Below, piece after piece: positions 1 to 12,517 of a DNA stretch of 64,000 bases. This DNA is from Baylisascaris procyonis (Eukaryota > Nematoda > Chromadorea > Rhabditida > Ascarididae). The stretch spans positions 896,501 to 960,500 of the forward strand of contig JAZARR010000070.1 in the NCBI GenBank assembly GCA_037389465.1. Direction: 5' to 3'. Under the pieces are notes generated by a model. That model was not told the DNA's origin. It was given only the letters and a program-made list of their open reading frames with translations, and did no database searches. The position numbers were made by a program, and so were the translations under genes. Each line of letters starts with the position of its first letter. The first letter of the stretch is position 1.

Positions 1-19
1 AACAGAGACATGCAAATAA

Positions 20-1701
20 TTAATGACTCTTAAAAATTTTACAATAGATCGTAGGCGACCTGAAACTAGAAAAGTATATAATGGACGAACCGACAAATCC
101 AGTAGGAGACCTTTCTTGAAACGTCGACGGAGGACACAAGTTGACAGTTGGTAATACAATAACGGGACTCGATTTGCGCGGTGGTCCCCTAAATGATGGA
201 GGCATCTGTTGTATTGCCGATTGTCTCTCTATCACCGGAGATGGCGAACGAGAGTCCACTGAAGATTTCGGTGGTTCTGGTGGCGTATGAGGTCCTCGGC
301 GTACTCTTCTTAAAACGAAATGAAATACACTTTACGGTCAACAGAGAGAAAACATAAGCAATTCGCAAAGTAAAATATGGAAGTGGAGCCTGTAATAATC
401 CTCCATACCTTCAAGGGGTAAGGTACTGTAATGGATACTGTGCATCGAAAAATGCAATGAGACCAAGGTGCAACCAGTGGAAATTTTAAAGGAAGAGGAT
501 ACATTATGAATGGATGAACTCATGCTTACTGCGTTTCTCCTTCCTTCATCTATTTTATTTCCTTCTCCCAACAGACCATCTCAAAAATTCTACAAAATAG
601 GCACCCTATTTCTTCTCTCTACACCCCTGTAATACCACTTCCGAATACCTAAACGATCTCCTTTTTGGCCTGATATGCCTAAAATAAAATAATTCCACAC
701 AGAGTTCCTTGGAAAGTGTTAACGGTGAATCTTTTATGATAGTAGCAGTAAAGCAATATAAACACATCTACAACTATAGATAAACAAAATGACATACTAC
801 GACAACATTTAATGAATAAAACAAACTTTTCAGGACGAGGCGGTGAAGGAGTTCGTGACGTACTGCCAACCGATTCGAGCTCCATAGCTGCATCTACGAA
901 ATTGTCTCCTTGCATAACGACATCCTAAGCAATGTTCTTCATCACACATTATGATTCACTGATTTCCCCCAAGTGCCAAACGATTTAACATTGCCCTTAG
1001 CAGGTCAGTGAATAAAAAGGAAGCGGAAAACAACGAGAGCATTGCTGGATAAAATCCTTTGAGAGCAAATAAAGTCCTTTGAGCGATCAACAGTGAATCC
1101 TTATTCAAAAACAACTTCCAACAGCATCAAAATTACCCAACGCTTTATCTTAGCATATTTTTACATCCTGCAAGGTAACTACAAGGTAATATTAGCTAAA
1201 AAAATCTTACCTGTGGATGATTTTCGCTTAGAGTAGAACCACAGCCGATCGGATCGGGAGGTGTTACGGGACCACGACGATGAACACCAATAGTCAACGT
1301 ATCGGGTGGCAATGGTGGAGGTGGACATCGATAAAGAGCATCATCACGAAACGCTGAAGCGGTGAAAGAACCATTCGTATTCTGTAAATATTATTACTCG
1401 CTTTAGAGAAATTATTCAAAGACACCAAATAGCAATTAATTATATTCTATTAAGAAAAAATTATGCCACAAACAATACTAATAGTTTATAAAGTAGATTC
1501 ACAATGTTATAAGCACATAACCACGATGATTAGAAAATACGGTAAAATGTGAACATCAAAAATAGGAGTATATATAAGGAGATGTAATAAAAAAAAAGAT
1601 ATTAAAAAGAAAAAACTCACATAGTGAAAATCGTTATCACTGCTCGTCTCATGCATTCGTTTACGACTTTGTGTTAATGTTGTTGCCAATGAGTTCACAT
1701 T
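20..1701 (-). CDS. 3' part of an unrecognised Pro/Ser-rich protein gene (four exons, 5' end not located)
   Basis: Four exons can be read on the minus strand: 1621-1701 (27 codons), 1211-1381 (57 codons), 827-924 (32 codons plus two bases) and 20-308, which ends in a stop at position 20. The first junctions have consensus signals (TATAG and TTTACAG acceptors, GTGAGT and GTAAGA donors); the donor of 827-924 (GTTTGT) is weak. All phases agree without a frameshift. The protein has a basic patch SRKRMHE followed by SSDND, a proline stretch RCPPPPLPP, a TPSPPRPEKRVRR segment resembling a nuclear localisation signal next to SP/TP phosphorylation-type sites, then PHTPPEPP and SRSPSP. This suggests a disordered, probably nuclear, regulatory tail. 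No catalytic domain is visible and I do not recognise the family. Exons further upstream (above 1701) were not found. The last stretch (about residues coded by 20-90) is less proline-rich; an alternative 31-nt intron at 60-90 seems too short. Confidence 0.6.
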
Positions 1702-3920
1702 CTATAAAGGAAAAAACATACTGCGTAATTGATATAAATAATAGCTACATGACTGTATTAAATATGCTATTACCATTTCAATCAAAATCACTTTAAACTG
1801 AAATTTCCCCATCTAAAAAAACGCTTTTTGCGTTTTTTTGATAAAATATTTTTTTTGAAAGATGTTTTCCGATGAAACCTGACATTCCTTGAAACTTATT
1901 GAAAAATAAAGACTGATGGCCGCTAAGCAATCCATATCATCAGGTCACAATGTCTAATTTGCACATCACCAAATAGTTAAATTAGTGGTGCCATTCTTAT
2001 TGGCCGCCTTAGAAAATTAGAAATGAATTATAAAAGCAATAATATAATAATTAATGGTGAAATTAGTTGAAAAAATAATAAAATAATATAAGAGAATCTT
2101 TATGAATATATTCACTCACTTCCTTTATACCCTTCCGTGAGCATAACATAGAGTGATCACTAGAGTCAGCACTTGTCCAACTCATTAAGTTGCTTCTCTC
2201 TCAATTAAAAAAAAGAAAAATCGAAGAGCCAAGCCGGATGAGATTTGAAGTTTTACGTCGGCTATAAATCACACCTGTGATCGACACATCCCAAACAATA
2301 TCGTCCGGTCATCTTTATGCTCATCATTCGCCTATAATAATTTAGCAATATGCATCGCTACGAATAAACGCCAATTAAATGAGCCGCTGAGACGCTTCAA
2401 AATCTTTATATACCCCTTTGAAAGCATCAACGCGACACTTGTAAGAGCACTTCACGGTGCGCATTGTTCTACGATCAGAATTGAACTGCTCTACGATCAA
2501 AACATAAAGCGTAACACAATATACGGATTATTTCTATATCAAACAGCAAATGCAATCGTATGTGTTACGATTTAAAATATCTTCGAATACTTCACAAAAA
2601 ACAAAAGATATAGAAATGAAACAAGAATAGCCAAATCGCGAAATAGTGCAACCTATGGAATCTATCACAAACGAAGTGGAATCCGTGACCAACCTTTCAG
2701 TTGCTCGTGCAAGTCTATAGGTCCTTTTTTTGCACATTATGAAATTCTACATGACAGCATCAGCAACTATATACTTTAAAATGCCGATGAAAGAGCTTTG
2801 CATTTCTTTTAAGGCGTTAAATTACTACTTTAGTGTGAGCAAAACTTTTCATGGTGTTTCACCGCTTCTTATGCACCAACTTGGCACTTCCTGTTTCTGT
2901 ATGACGTGAACACGGATTGTGCTCTTATGTGGCAAGGCCAAGCGTTCTTCCACTCTCACCGATAATAAGCCATGGATTGTCCACATTATGTAATTGATTA
3001 TATTTTACAGCAAGTCAATCCTTAAATGATCGTACAGAATCGCTGTAAAGCAAATAGTACTCGAAATATTAGAAATGAACGCATAAGCAGTCAAGGGTTA
3101 GAGATCAAGGGTCAAGGGTCGTTAACACAGAGAACGAACATAGATCAAAAATGATTATTCAACAATTGCTGTGATCGCAATTGCAATAGCACGCAATTAA
3201 AGTTGTTGATCAACTTGTTGAGTTCGGACACGATTACCACCCACATCGAATTTCCCAATATATCATAGCAGTTGTCACCCTACTGAAGCATATCTCATAA
3301 ACGATAGAAATATATCGAAATCTTCAAAAAATAAGTTAATTTTAATTAAATTCAAAAAGGGATCATCAACAATAATGAATTGGTTGTGGATTTATAGATG
3401 GTTTGCTAGCTAATACCATTCATACAACATATATGAGGGTCTTAATTGATATAATGGACTAAGAAATGCCCGAAAAATATGATCTAAAATATTTCAAAAT
3501 GGCCAACTCATCTTCCACTCAAATGTTTCTTCAACAGTTTACTATTATATTGCATAAAACGTTCTTAAATATTCAAATGGAAACGCTTCCATTGCTCAGC
3601 GAGACTTAATTCCTATACAAATTCACTAGTGCAGGAAAACACAGCACCATGGCCTCTTGATAGACAGCCACTCATCGACTAAAGTTTCCCTACCCCCCCC
3701 ACCCCCGTTCGAATTTCAGGTCTGGAAAAACGGAAAACTTTTCCAGTATAAAGCTCCACTTTGAGATTTGGTACCAGCGAGATTTCCGAGTTCTAACCTA
3801 CAGCAGTTACAAATATTACGAAATCTAGGGATCAATCGATAAAATAACATGAGATCAAAATCAAATACGAGCAAATAAAATAAAAACCCATCAGCACATC
3901 ACCGCCACCCACCACGCGCG
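1702..3920. other. Non-coding stretch upstream of the minus-strand gene
   Basis: No exon with matching splice signals and coding-like codons could be found on either strand. The missing 5' exons of the minus-strand gene may lie here or further right. At 1815-1839 there is a perfect 10-bp stem (AAAAAAACGC / GCGTTTTTTT) with a five-T loop. At 3090-3120 the short motif TCAAGGGT recurs. Otherwise the stretch is AT-rich and featureless to the eye. Confidence 0.4.
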
Positions 3921-3924
3921 TTTT

Positions 3925-3979
3925 ATTGGCACGTACACAAATCGTTGCATTCGATTGGTATTTTCGTAGAATGACGTCA
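3925..3979. promoter_or_regulatory. Possible promoter patch: two CCAAT-type boxes and a CRE
   Basis: ATTGG (inverse CCAAT) occurs at 3925-3929 and 3954-3958, about 29 bp apart. A perfect palindromic CRE, TGACGTCA, follows at 3972-3979. The patch lies next to a short GC-rich run (CACCCACCACGCGCG, about 3905-3920). NF-Y boxes near a CREB/ATF site are a classic promoter arrangement. The direction is unclear: it could serve the minus-strand gene to the left through a long first intron. No TATA box or start site can be assigned. Confidence 0.25.
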
Positions 3980-6740
3980 CTTTTTTGGATTGCTTCCAAT
4001 CTCTTTGACTGCACATCGAACGTCTTAAGCGGAGCATACTGTAGGGAAGATTTTTTAAAAATTGTTTTGAAATTTTTGCAATGCTCTTTTATTATTTGCA
4101 AGTTTATTGCAGGTAGATTAGAATTCATTGTGTGTAAGGTGTAACGGTGCTACCGTATGCCGCGTAATGTAACCACTAGGTTATTTTGAATTAAAGTTCT
4201 TGTTTCTGTGATCGGAAAATTTTCGCAGCTGAATAGGTGAAATATAATGGTCGTATAGTAGTAGTGATGATCATTTGCATAGATATTCTTTGGGAGGCGA
4301 AGATGTGGACAAAAGAGGATGTGAGGGTCATGACAAGGTGGACGGTGTTGCATCCACAACTTGCGATGAGGCTATCGAGGGGAATTACGGTGATTTTTAT
4401 AGATGAACTAAATTTTCTATGAATCTAAACGAATATGGACGTTGATGAACAAATCCGTTTTTTTTTTTTCAGCGGGGAAATATTCGATAAGAACTCCTCT
4501 CCTTCACCCTTACCCCCCTTCATTTTCCCAGCCTCTACCCTCTCCCGAAATGTTTTGGTGAGTTTAGAGAACAGGCGTACTTTTAATATGTATACGAAGT
4601 TGTTTAGTATGACTAATATACGATGGGATTAAGTAAGCAATTTACTGAAAGTATTTCATCTTGTTGTTGAAAGATTATATAGAAATGATATGCTTGAATC
4701 GTCGTCACACTAGAAGTTTCGTTGCTGATTCGAAGATGATCTTTTGCCAAGCATGCAACACTTATCTCCACACGGCTGTCAACTACGCCCAAAAATTTGC
4801 ATAATTCTCTACGAATTTGCATTTCCCACATTTTTGAATTGTAATTAAGTACCATTTTACAAAAAAATTTCCTTCTTAACACAATTGGTTGGTTTATACT
4901 AGACGATGAAAGTGTGAAATTTTGGCGTATCGTCCACTTTTTAACGCGGTAAACGCGCCTATTTGGCAATGAGTGCATCGATCGCGTACGGCGACGCGCG
5001 CAGTTCGTTGGTTAACTGACCTTCGTTGCGCAACCATTTCCCTCATTTTGGGGGTGGGAGTGCGGTTCTCTTTTGGGTTTTTTTGTGGATTTTATTGATG
5101 ATACGTTTAAAAGTGAATTTTTATGTAAAGGTTTTACTAGTACTAGTCTTTATAGTATTGATGGTATTTAATGGTATTTACTTATGCACAACTGTTGAGT
5201 TGATTTTGTTGTTAAATGGTGACTTATTGAGCCTTAACCGTTTTTTTATTGGAATTGAGCCGTTTTGCAACCAAATAACGAACATTTCATTGCTATTGCT
5301 GCCACCCGGCTGACTTTTATTGTTGTACATGTGTTGTCACATTTTATTGCTATTATTGCTTACCTTTGTCACCCTCTTTTCTACTTTTATTTACACCTGT
5401 TCGGTCATTTCTAAAGTCGACCCATTTATAATTCGGAAACCTTTGCACACGTCATACAAAATTCTAACAGAATCAGTCAACTAGTCTTTAGGGTCATTAA
5501 AATTCGCTGCTCTAGGTTTGATCTGTTCCCCTGTCCGATTCGAACCGAATCGATAAAGCTAGTTCACATTCCTGTTTCGCAACAGCCTTCTGTCATTCTG
5601 GATCGGTGCTGTTATACTCAAATCCTTTTGCAAACGGGCTGTATGAGTTTGACCCCAACCCCGATCATGACTGAAACCATACCTCATCTATATCTCTATG
5701 TTATTGTTTTGTTGCAAAATATTGCTTACAGTTCGTTTAAAGTTTTTTTCCGATAGGCTTTCTCTCATTTTGTTGTTCATAATAATGGCTGACCGGCTCA
5801 CATATCCTGGGTTAGCATTCCTCGTCCTTATCATGCGTTGGCGCTTTATCACGACTATAACTAGAATTGATCGTGGTGCTATGCGAAGGTCCGTTGACCG
5901 ATCTCTCTTCGTCTTTTTTTTCGCCCAAGTTTCATCGCCATTGTGGATCACTTCCGCTGTTTTTCGCACCGTATTGTTCTTTCGTATGTCTTTCCTAAGC
6001 ACCTCCTCTTTCCCTTCCCCATGGGTTGAAATCATCTTCCAACAGCTGGGTGCTTATCTATTCATACTTTACTATGCTTACATTGAGCTATTTTCCCACA
6101 TATTTAATACATTTCAATCAACATATGTAAACGACTTTTTGGTTGTTTACTGCATTCATGGAAACCGGAAGTAAGCATTTCACTCCTCTTTTTTCTTCTT
6201 AAAAAAACGGGGTTCTTTGGTTCTATATTCACGCCTATCCATATGTTGCCCTCATTCGCAGTTCGGTGCTAATCTCATCGCTTGTTGTAAGCATTATTGA
6301 GTAACTGAAATCGTTGATGCTAGGCCAGGTAAACAGCCGCTAAATGTGCCTCTGTACGTATGCACACCTATGTGAAGCTTCCGCTGAGGTGCATTTATCC
6401 ACTGAGGTCACATTTCATGCGCTTGACGTTTTGGCACTGAGCCTCAACCACATTTTTTGTGCTATGCGTCATTAAGCGCTGATTTGCTAGCGGCGCAGTT
6501 GTCGCGTAATAGTGTCATCAGCAATGCGTTATGTTCCTCGAATATATTTAAATATAGGCAGATTAAAAAAAAAAAAAGTATTCTGGCGTGAAGACGATGC
6601 TAAGCAGTTTGATTTCGTTGAGTGCGTTTAATGCACCCAGTATTCATGTTATCTGCGTTATGATCGCTTTATAGATGTGTTGTAGCTCTAACGTGCTCTG
6701 TATTTGCAGACTTGAACCTTTTTTTTTTCGTGTTTCGCGG
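3980..6740. other. Intergenic DNA upstream of the SET gene
   Basis: No exon set could be supported. Around 4935-5040 there is a CG-dinucleotide-rich patch (GCGGTAAACGCGCC and TCGCGTACGGCGACGCGCG) unlike its AT-rich surroundings, a candidate promoter or open-chromatin segment between the two divergent genes. Open frames at 4613-4978 and 5688-6174 were examined and not accepted. Confidence 0.4.
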
Positions 6741-6749
6741 CGAATTCAG
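6741..6749 (+). promoter_or_regulatory. Possible trans-splice acceptor before the SET start codon
   Basis: A T-rich run at about 6719-6728 is followed by GAATTCAG ending at 6749, 30 bp before the ATG at 6779. Many nematode mRNAs receive a spliced leader at an acceptor a few tens of bases before the start codon, and this is the best-placed one. It could equally be an ordinary acceptor joined to an unlocated 5' UTR exon. Confidence 0.35.
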
Positions 6750-6778
6750 CAATCGGCATTCAAAATCGGCGTAGAGAG

Positions 6779-9700
6779 ATGGGAGAGCCGGCAACAAAAC
6801 GTGCAAAGACCGACAACGAGACCAATGGTGAAGAGGCAAAGGACACCAAGGTAAACTTTAAGCATTTAAGGGACTTCGCTTTCGTAACTCGAATGTCCTC
6901 GATATAAGATGGGCTATGAAAGGTCATTGCAGATTAGTATTTTTGCAGGTATATTATAGGTGCGTTATAGGCTTTAAGTGCGTCCTGTCCTCACAGTTTT
7001 AGAACCGAGATGACACCGTATCTGTAACTTTATAAACGAATATTTTTAATAATATTTTATCTGCATGCATCTCTTAGATTTTCCTAGCAATCTATTTTAT
7101 TTTTATTATACTCTGATATGCAGCAAGACTATACGGTTTATCTTCATTTATATAAATGGCTTATAGCGAACGCCTCATTTGTTTGAAACGCTTTGGTATA
7201 CTTATATAGTTTCTAGTTTTCATCCAGTATGGAAGTGCTCGATAGGACCCGATCATTATTCTTTAAGAAGCCATCAGACGTTTGTTTCATTTATCAACCT
7301 TGTGCTATTATCTGGTTGGAGTAGATTAATAAGTGTAATCATTAGTCCAGCAGCTTGAAATAAGGAACTCAGTATTTGAGTACTTTTAGTTTTTAAATCT
7401 GTATAAAATATGATAAGCCCGATTGGAGTAGAGTTTGGTTCATGGTATTCGCTTTAAATCATAAGTAATGCCTATAACTATGGTTTTCTATTATGAGCGT
7501 TCACAAACGTTTACATGGCTATCGTTTCTTTTGCAAATGTTAGGGAGTATTGCTTCGGGGTTGCCATGATGAATCAGAACAGTTGCCATGTAATCTTAGA
7601 TCTTTAGACCTTAGATGAGGACATTTTTCTGCTTAAAGGCAGCTGAGCTTATGCGATATAACTTCGATGTTCGGGTATTGTCCAGTTTAACAAGGGTACG
7701 TTGCTAATTTGAGACGCATGAATGCGTGCCCACTCTCTAACAAGCGAAGATGTGCGAGAGCGCTGTTATGAAGGTTCGCAGCAAGGGATCTTCCATCGTT
7801 GACGATCGGAGGCATCTCGCCTCTCTGCTTCACCTCCCGATCTTATTGAAGACTTGTTTATGCTGAAATTGGGTTGGGATTATTACTGGAGACATTTTGA
7901 ATGTTAGACAGTTGAGGTGCAGTAGGCATATTCAGATCTAGAGATTTTCATTAGCAAAGTTGCTTACTCGTATTAGGGAATATTGCATATTTGGTGTATT
8001 CGTCGTTTTTCTTAATCGCTTTGAATCTATTAAGGCGCAGTCGGACTACGATGAGGCTACGCAGAAGATTCTCGAGCAGATAGATCAGGTGCAAGGCGAG
8101 ATCGACTCTCTCAACGAGAAGGCCAGCGAAGAGATACTTAAGGTTTCTAATTGATATGAATAGAAATATTTTTGAAGTTGATTTCTATGGGTTTACTTGA
8201 GAGTTCGCTTTCTTACTGTGGGAGGGAGATGTAAACTTAGCTTTCAGACTCACTTTGGTGATCTTTAGAATGATGGTATGTACAGGAAACAAAGGATGAA
8301 ATAGTTACCGTAATGTGCAATTGATAAGCCCAGTAGATAAGCGTTGATCTAAATCGGTTATGATATATGGCGGAAGGCCAAATATTGGCATTTATAGTTG
8401 TGTTATTTATTCTTACGTTTCTCTTGGTTCAGTGAAAGTGATCTGCTGATATAGAAGATTCATTGCTATCTTCCACTAGGTTCGATCGCAGTTATTAGCT
8501 CTTGTAATGTATATTAACTAGATTTGCTTTAATTTCGTATCAGTTGAAGGCCAGGACCTCCTTTTCTTTCCTCGGTCTTTTCGTACAGTAGGTCGTTTTT
8601 AGTTGCCATTACCAGTAGTGATTCATTTAAGGATAGTTTGTTCTGAGTTGAGGTTACTATTATTTCTTTAGTTATTGAGGCTTATATGGCGGCATTCGTT
8701 AGATTGGGTCGACGGACCTAATTTGCTTTATAGCGATACTAGTTGGAATTACACTTATTGCTGAGATATTATTTAATTCAGTTATGCATTGTAAACTTGC
8801 TTGGAGTGTTGATGGTTAGCTTGGTTGAATGCGGCTGTCAGCAAGTGCGATCCGTTACGCTGTCATGGCATTAACCTCTCTCTCCCTCTCTCTCCATTTT
8901 ATTGCAGTTATCTTTATTACTATATTAGGTGATTACTTGGCATTGGGTAGGCTTAAAGTGTTGTGTATTATAGGTTGAGCAAAAGTACAACTCGTTGAGA
9001 AAGCCGTTCTTTGAGAAGCGAAACGAGCTCGTCCGGGATATACCCAATTTCTGGGTTACTGCTGTAAGTTTCCGTTTCCTTTATTATTATGTCTTAATAA
9101 ACTAATTTTGCTCCATCCGTATCTTCTTTCAACACATACTTTAGATTGGGCAGTCGGTCGCGAAGCTCTCATCTTCCCCACCAAACATACCAAATATTTT
9201 TTAATTTGTTCTTTTAATGAAAATAAATTCAAGCTTTGTATTCGTTTCCGTATTTTCCTTCTTCGAAACGTCTTAATATGAATGTTGAATTCAAAGAATA
9301 ATGTTTTATAGTTTGTCAACCACCCGAACATCAGCGCAATATTGGATGAGGAGGAGGAGGAGTGCCTTCATTACCTCACCAAAGTCGAGGTTTGTCATTC
9401 TATTTTATTATCGTTTACTTTTTTTTGGGAGGGGGAGGGGCCAAAATAGATTGAGGAAAATTTTGCGATTTTCCCGGAATGGAAAAAAAGGGTAAAGGGG
9501 AGGGAATATCAAAGAAAGTTGTCCACAAGCAAAAATAATCGGTAACCATAGTTATTCCACTGATCCATAGAACTCTGATCATATAATTTGTTGTTGTTGA
9601 TCCCATCACTTTCCTAACTCGCTTTTAATTGTTCTTTCCTGGTAGACAACAGTAAATTGCTGCGGGATAAATTCTGATTTCTAAGAGTCGTGGTCGGGCG

Positions 9701-11433
9701 AATAACCACGACACTTACAATTAGAAGACTGCATGCAAAGAGAAGGATATATAAACGGCCAAACGAAAAAATAAAGTTATTGAAAATGTTATGAGCCCGC
9801 TTCCTCTCAGTTTTTGCTCGCTTTACATTCTGATTTTATCTTAGCGTTTTCTTTGAACTCTTGAATAGTTAGCGGTGTATATCGTTAGATGCTTAACAGA
9901 TATCACTCTTCGTTATCAGTGTATACCTGTTGTTTATTACAGTGAATGGGAACTGTTCACTTCGCCTCTCATATGGAATTAGTGATAAGCAAATCTAGCA
10001 ATGCTCTGCATTAGCTTCATTTGCATATTTAATTTATTCCATCTGATCGTAAGGTGAAGTTTACTGTTTGGTAAATATTGGGCGATCGATCGGTTTAATT
10101 GCATCCAACTGTGAAGATCGGTTTTTAGAGGAATCGCACTCCTGAGTCACCTTTCGATGTTTACAAACCTTTAGTGTAAACATTAATGAAATATTTCTAT
10201 TATTTTAAGCTGTAAAATTAAGGTGGAGGAATTCGATGACATCAAGTCAGGCTACAGGATCAAGTTGACTTTCGATGAGAATCCATTTTTTGAGAATACG
10301 CAGATTGTAAAGGAATTCTTCTTGGGCAATGCCGAGCCCACCAGCACCACTACGGAGATCAAATGGAAGCCGGATAACGAACTCGTCAACAAGGTACCTA
10401 TCACCTATTGACATCCCACTCAGGCGTTATACCCTTCTTGCAGTCTCTCTCTGCTTCTCTCTCCCCGCTTCTTATTGATTGCACGGTTTGTAAACACGGT
10501 TGAGATGTAAACTTTTCTTGTTGGAAGTTATAAGTTGTGAGATTATGTGATAGTGCAGTGTTGGATGAATACTTATAAGTTGATATGATAGTTTCAGATC
10601 AAAGCGAAGAGCACTCAGTCGGGCGACAGCACACCCGGACCTCGCTCATTCTTCGCATGGCTTTCGGACAATCAGGATGCGAGCAACGATGAAATTGCTG
10701 AGGTTATTTTTGCTTGTTGTTTATTTGCAAAAGAGCTCGAAGCTGTCAAAACAAGTTTTTTTGGTTGTGGGGGGGGGGGGGGGAGGGAAGAGGATGCAGT
10801 CAGCAGTCTTCTCAGGACATTTTTTTCTAAATAAATGGCTTTCCAAGCGACGGCCTATTTTTGCTTTCACATTTAAGGTTATTTCCAATGTGAACTTCCA
10901 AAAAAAACGGCCAGGTATGACGTCGAAGGGATTTTTTGCTATTTTTTGCTTCGTTTCTTCGTTCTCTATTTCCTGCATAGAGACACAGTGCTGAGGCTTT
11001 TATTCGTTTTACCCCCACAGTGTTGGCGAAATGTTTTTTGCTTCATTTTCCAGTTTTTATAAACTGCTATGAATAGCATAGTACAGGTGAAAGGTTGGTT
11101 GTTTGATCATCTCGTTATTTTATTCTTTTTTCGTTGTTTTATGAGATGATACGAGACGTGTTCTGCAAAATAAGTCGTTCAAAGTAACTTGCCCCACGCT
11201 TATTTATACCTGTGCTTCACGAACTTGACGTTTGCTATCAAGTTACAGATGAGTGATAATTATTTCAGTTGATCAAGGACGATTTGTGGCCGAATCCACT
11301 GCAATACTTCTTGGTACCCGACTTAGACGATGGGGCCGAAGGAGGTTTGGACGAGGAAGGTGGCTCAGAGAACGATGAGAATGCAGAGGATCTGGAGGAA
11401 GCAGATGACGCAGGCGAAGAGCACGAAGAATGA
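6779..11433 (+). CDS. spr-2: SET/TAF-I histone chaperone (NAP family, SPR-2-like), seven exons
   Basis: The exons are 6779-6850, 8041-8142, 8974-9063, 9312-9389, 10223-10393, 10598-10702 and 11269-11433. All are phase 0 and together encode 260 residues. SET/TAF-I proteins are nuclear chaperones that bind histones H3/H4, shield histone tails from acetylation (INHAT) and remodel chromatin; C. elegans SPR-2 is the worm member and a presenilin suppressor. Visible here are a lysine/arginine-bearing N-terminus (ATKRAK), a long helix with coiled-coil pattern at about 25-80 (dimerisation), and the family core from PNFWVT near 83 through [28 protein letters not shown] and FFAWLSD to the hallmark [15 protein letters not shown] near 209. 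An acidic tail follows from about 225, rich in D/E. The length is slightly below the human protein because the tail is shorter. The exon 2 acceptor could instead be at 8034, adding Ala-Gln. The next coding-like sequence downstream is weak, so no operon partner is evident. Confidence 0.95.
6851..11268 (+). other. Introns of the SET gene
   Basis: The six introns are 6851-8040, 8143-8973, 9064-9311, 9390-10222, 10394-10597 and 10703-11268. The first is the longest, and around 7710-7830 it holds a more GC-rich patch with small inverted motifs (ATCGTTGACGAT). Pyrimidine-rich CT runs lie at about 8876-8896. Intron 6 has a run of 15 G at 10769-10783. No second gene was seen inside them. Confidence 0.6.
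10769..10783 (+). repeat. Run of 15 G in intron 6 of the SET gene
   Basis: Fifteen consecutive G on the plus strand, followed by AGGGAAGAGG. It can form a G-quadruplex and is prone to length change. It resembles the G tract inside each tandem unit and the C13 run at 14906-14918, suggesting that such homopolymers are common in this genome. Confidence 0.9.
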
Positions 11434-12346
11434 GCTTGAACCCCCCGTGCAGCCCTCACCCCTGCAACCGGTAGTGCCCTCTTCTTTTCATTTCCCTATT
11501 CAACGGGGATCAAATTTGGGCTTCTTCTTCGCTCGTTGTTTTCAATTTATATCGCCTTTGCAGATTTAACTGTGTCTCTTGAGCATGAGCGCCAAGTATC
11601 CTAAGGGTGGGCATTTGCAGAAGTCATCGGTGAATGAAGTGGCTCTGAAATGATTTGAAGGGAATCACATTCAAGAGGAGGGTTTCTGGTACAATACCTT
11701 CCGGTTGCTGCATATTTTTGAATAGTGTGAGAGTGACTTTGAACAGATGATCGATAAATTGACTGATTTCTTTTATATGTGGCAATGTTTCTCGCAGATC
11801 TCTACCCTTCCTTTTGATGATCCAATCGGGCGAATGGGCTATAAACTTTGCGGTCAGTTTTTTCTCTTATGTAAATCCACTCCGCTTATGGATTTCATTC
11901 TTTATTTCAAATAGGCATCTTTTGCCTCTTTGCTTATGAGTGAGGAAGGGGGATCGTTCATTCTAGTTCACCTATTGCTTGTTGAGTTCTATATGTATCG
12001 CTTTCTTGTATGTTTATTTTTATGAAATGCGTCATGGGCATTGTTCTAGAGTGAATATTTTTAGGTATGATTTTCTGAGGTGATGTATGGTCAGCAGAAG
12101 AGGTGCAGATGTAAGACGGCATTTAAGGCTCTATTGAATGTTTATCTGCATATTGAATGTTGATTAGTTGAACTTTAATGCAATATTGGACTTCGTGGTG
12201 TGCGTTCCGTACTCTTTGAAGGTAAATTGATCCACTACCTCATATATTACAGTCATCTGCTTTACTTTAAAAGTCCCTTGTTGAGAATATCGGTTTTTAA
12301 TGTTTACGGTGGTCGCTAACTAATTGATTTTATTATTATTACTTAG
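11434..12346. other. 3' UTR of the SET gene and following spacer
   Basis: The first few hundred bases after the stop must contain the SET 3' UTR. I see no clear AATAAA in them, so the cleavage site cannot be placed; a variant signal is likely. No further coding evidence. Confidence 0.4.
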
Positions 12347-12517
12347 CTAGGGGAAGGGCAAGTGATCCGTGGTGGAACATTCCACGCGGTATCAATAGTT
12401 GTTCGATATCGCCGCGAATATCATGAATTGTTGTGTACGCTGGTGATCATCGAAAGTCGACTAGATTCGAGCTTCATGCTTTGTTATATTCTTTGCCACT
12501 GCAGTGCTGCTTTTTAG
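12347..12517 (+). CDS. Exon-like open frame of 56 codons after a splice-type acceptor (unrecognised)
   Basis: After ATTATTACTTAG ending at 12346 a frame stays open for 56 codons to TAG at 12515-12517. It begins LGEGQVIRGGTFHAVSIVV and continues with a basic RYRREYHE. The residue mix is protein-like at first, then becomes rich in Cys, Leu and Phe. No upstream donor or partner exon could be matched, and I do not recognise it. It may be a terminal exon or a chance frame. Confidence 0.2.
   Translation, partial: LGEGQVIRGGTFHAVSIVVRYRREYHELLCTLVIIESRLDSSFMLCYILCHCSAAF

Noticed and set aside
60..90. 31-nt intron near the end of the minus-strand gene
   Set aside because: Splicing it would keep the frame open to the window edge and it has a TTTCAG acceptor, but it is shorter than any usual nematode intron and its donor (GTTCGT) is poor.
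1815..1839. A/T-rich hairpin resembling a bacterial rho-independent terminator
   Set aside because: The window is eukaryotic; the hairpin is a simple A-run/T-run palindrome without a neighbouring transcript end.
2534..2737. 67-codon minus-strand frame upstream of the Pro/Ser-rich gene
   Set aside because: Cys/Phe/Ile-rich, with no splice signals fitting the downstream exons.
4613..4978. 121-codon frame on the minus strand
   Set aside because: No recognisable motif, coding-like codon pattern or splice context; plausible by chance in AT-rich DNA.
5688..6174. Overlapping long frames on both strands (115 codons minus, 158 codons plus)
   Set aside because: The plus frame is hydrophobic in the way antisense frames often are. 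The minus frame is lysine-rich, has no matching splice partners, and a second open minus frame overlaps it around a run of eight A. No homology could be recognised.
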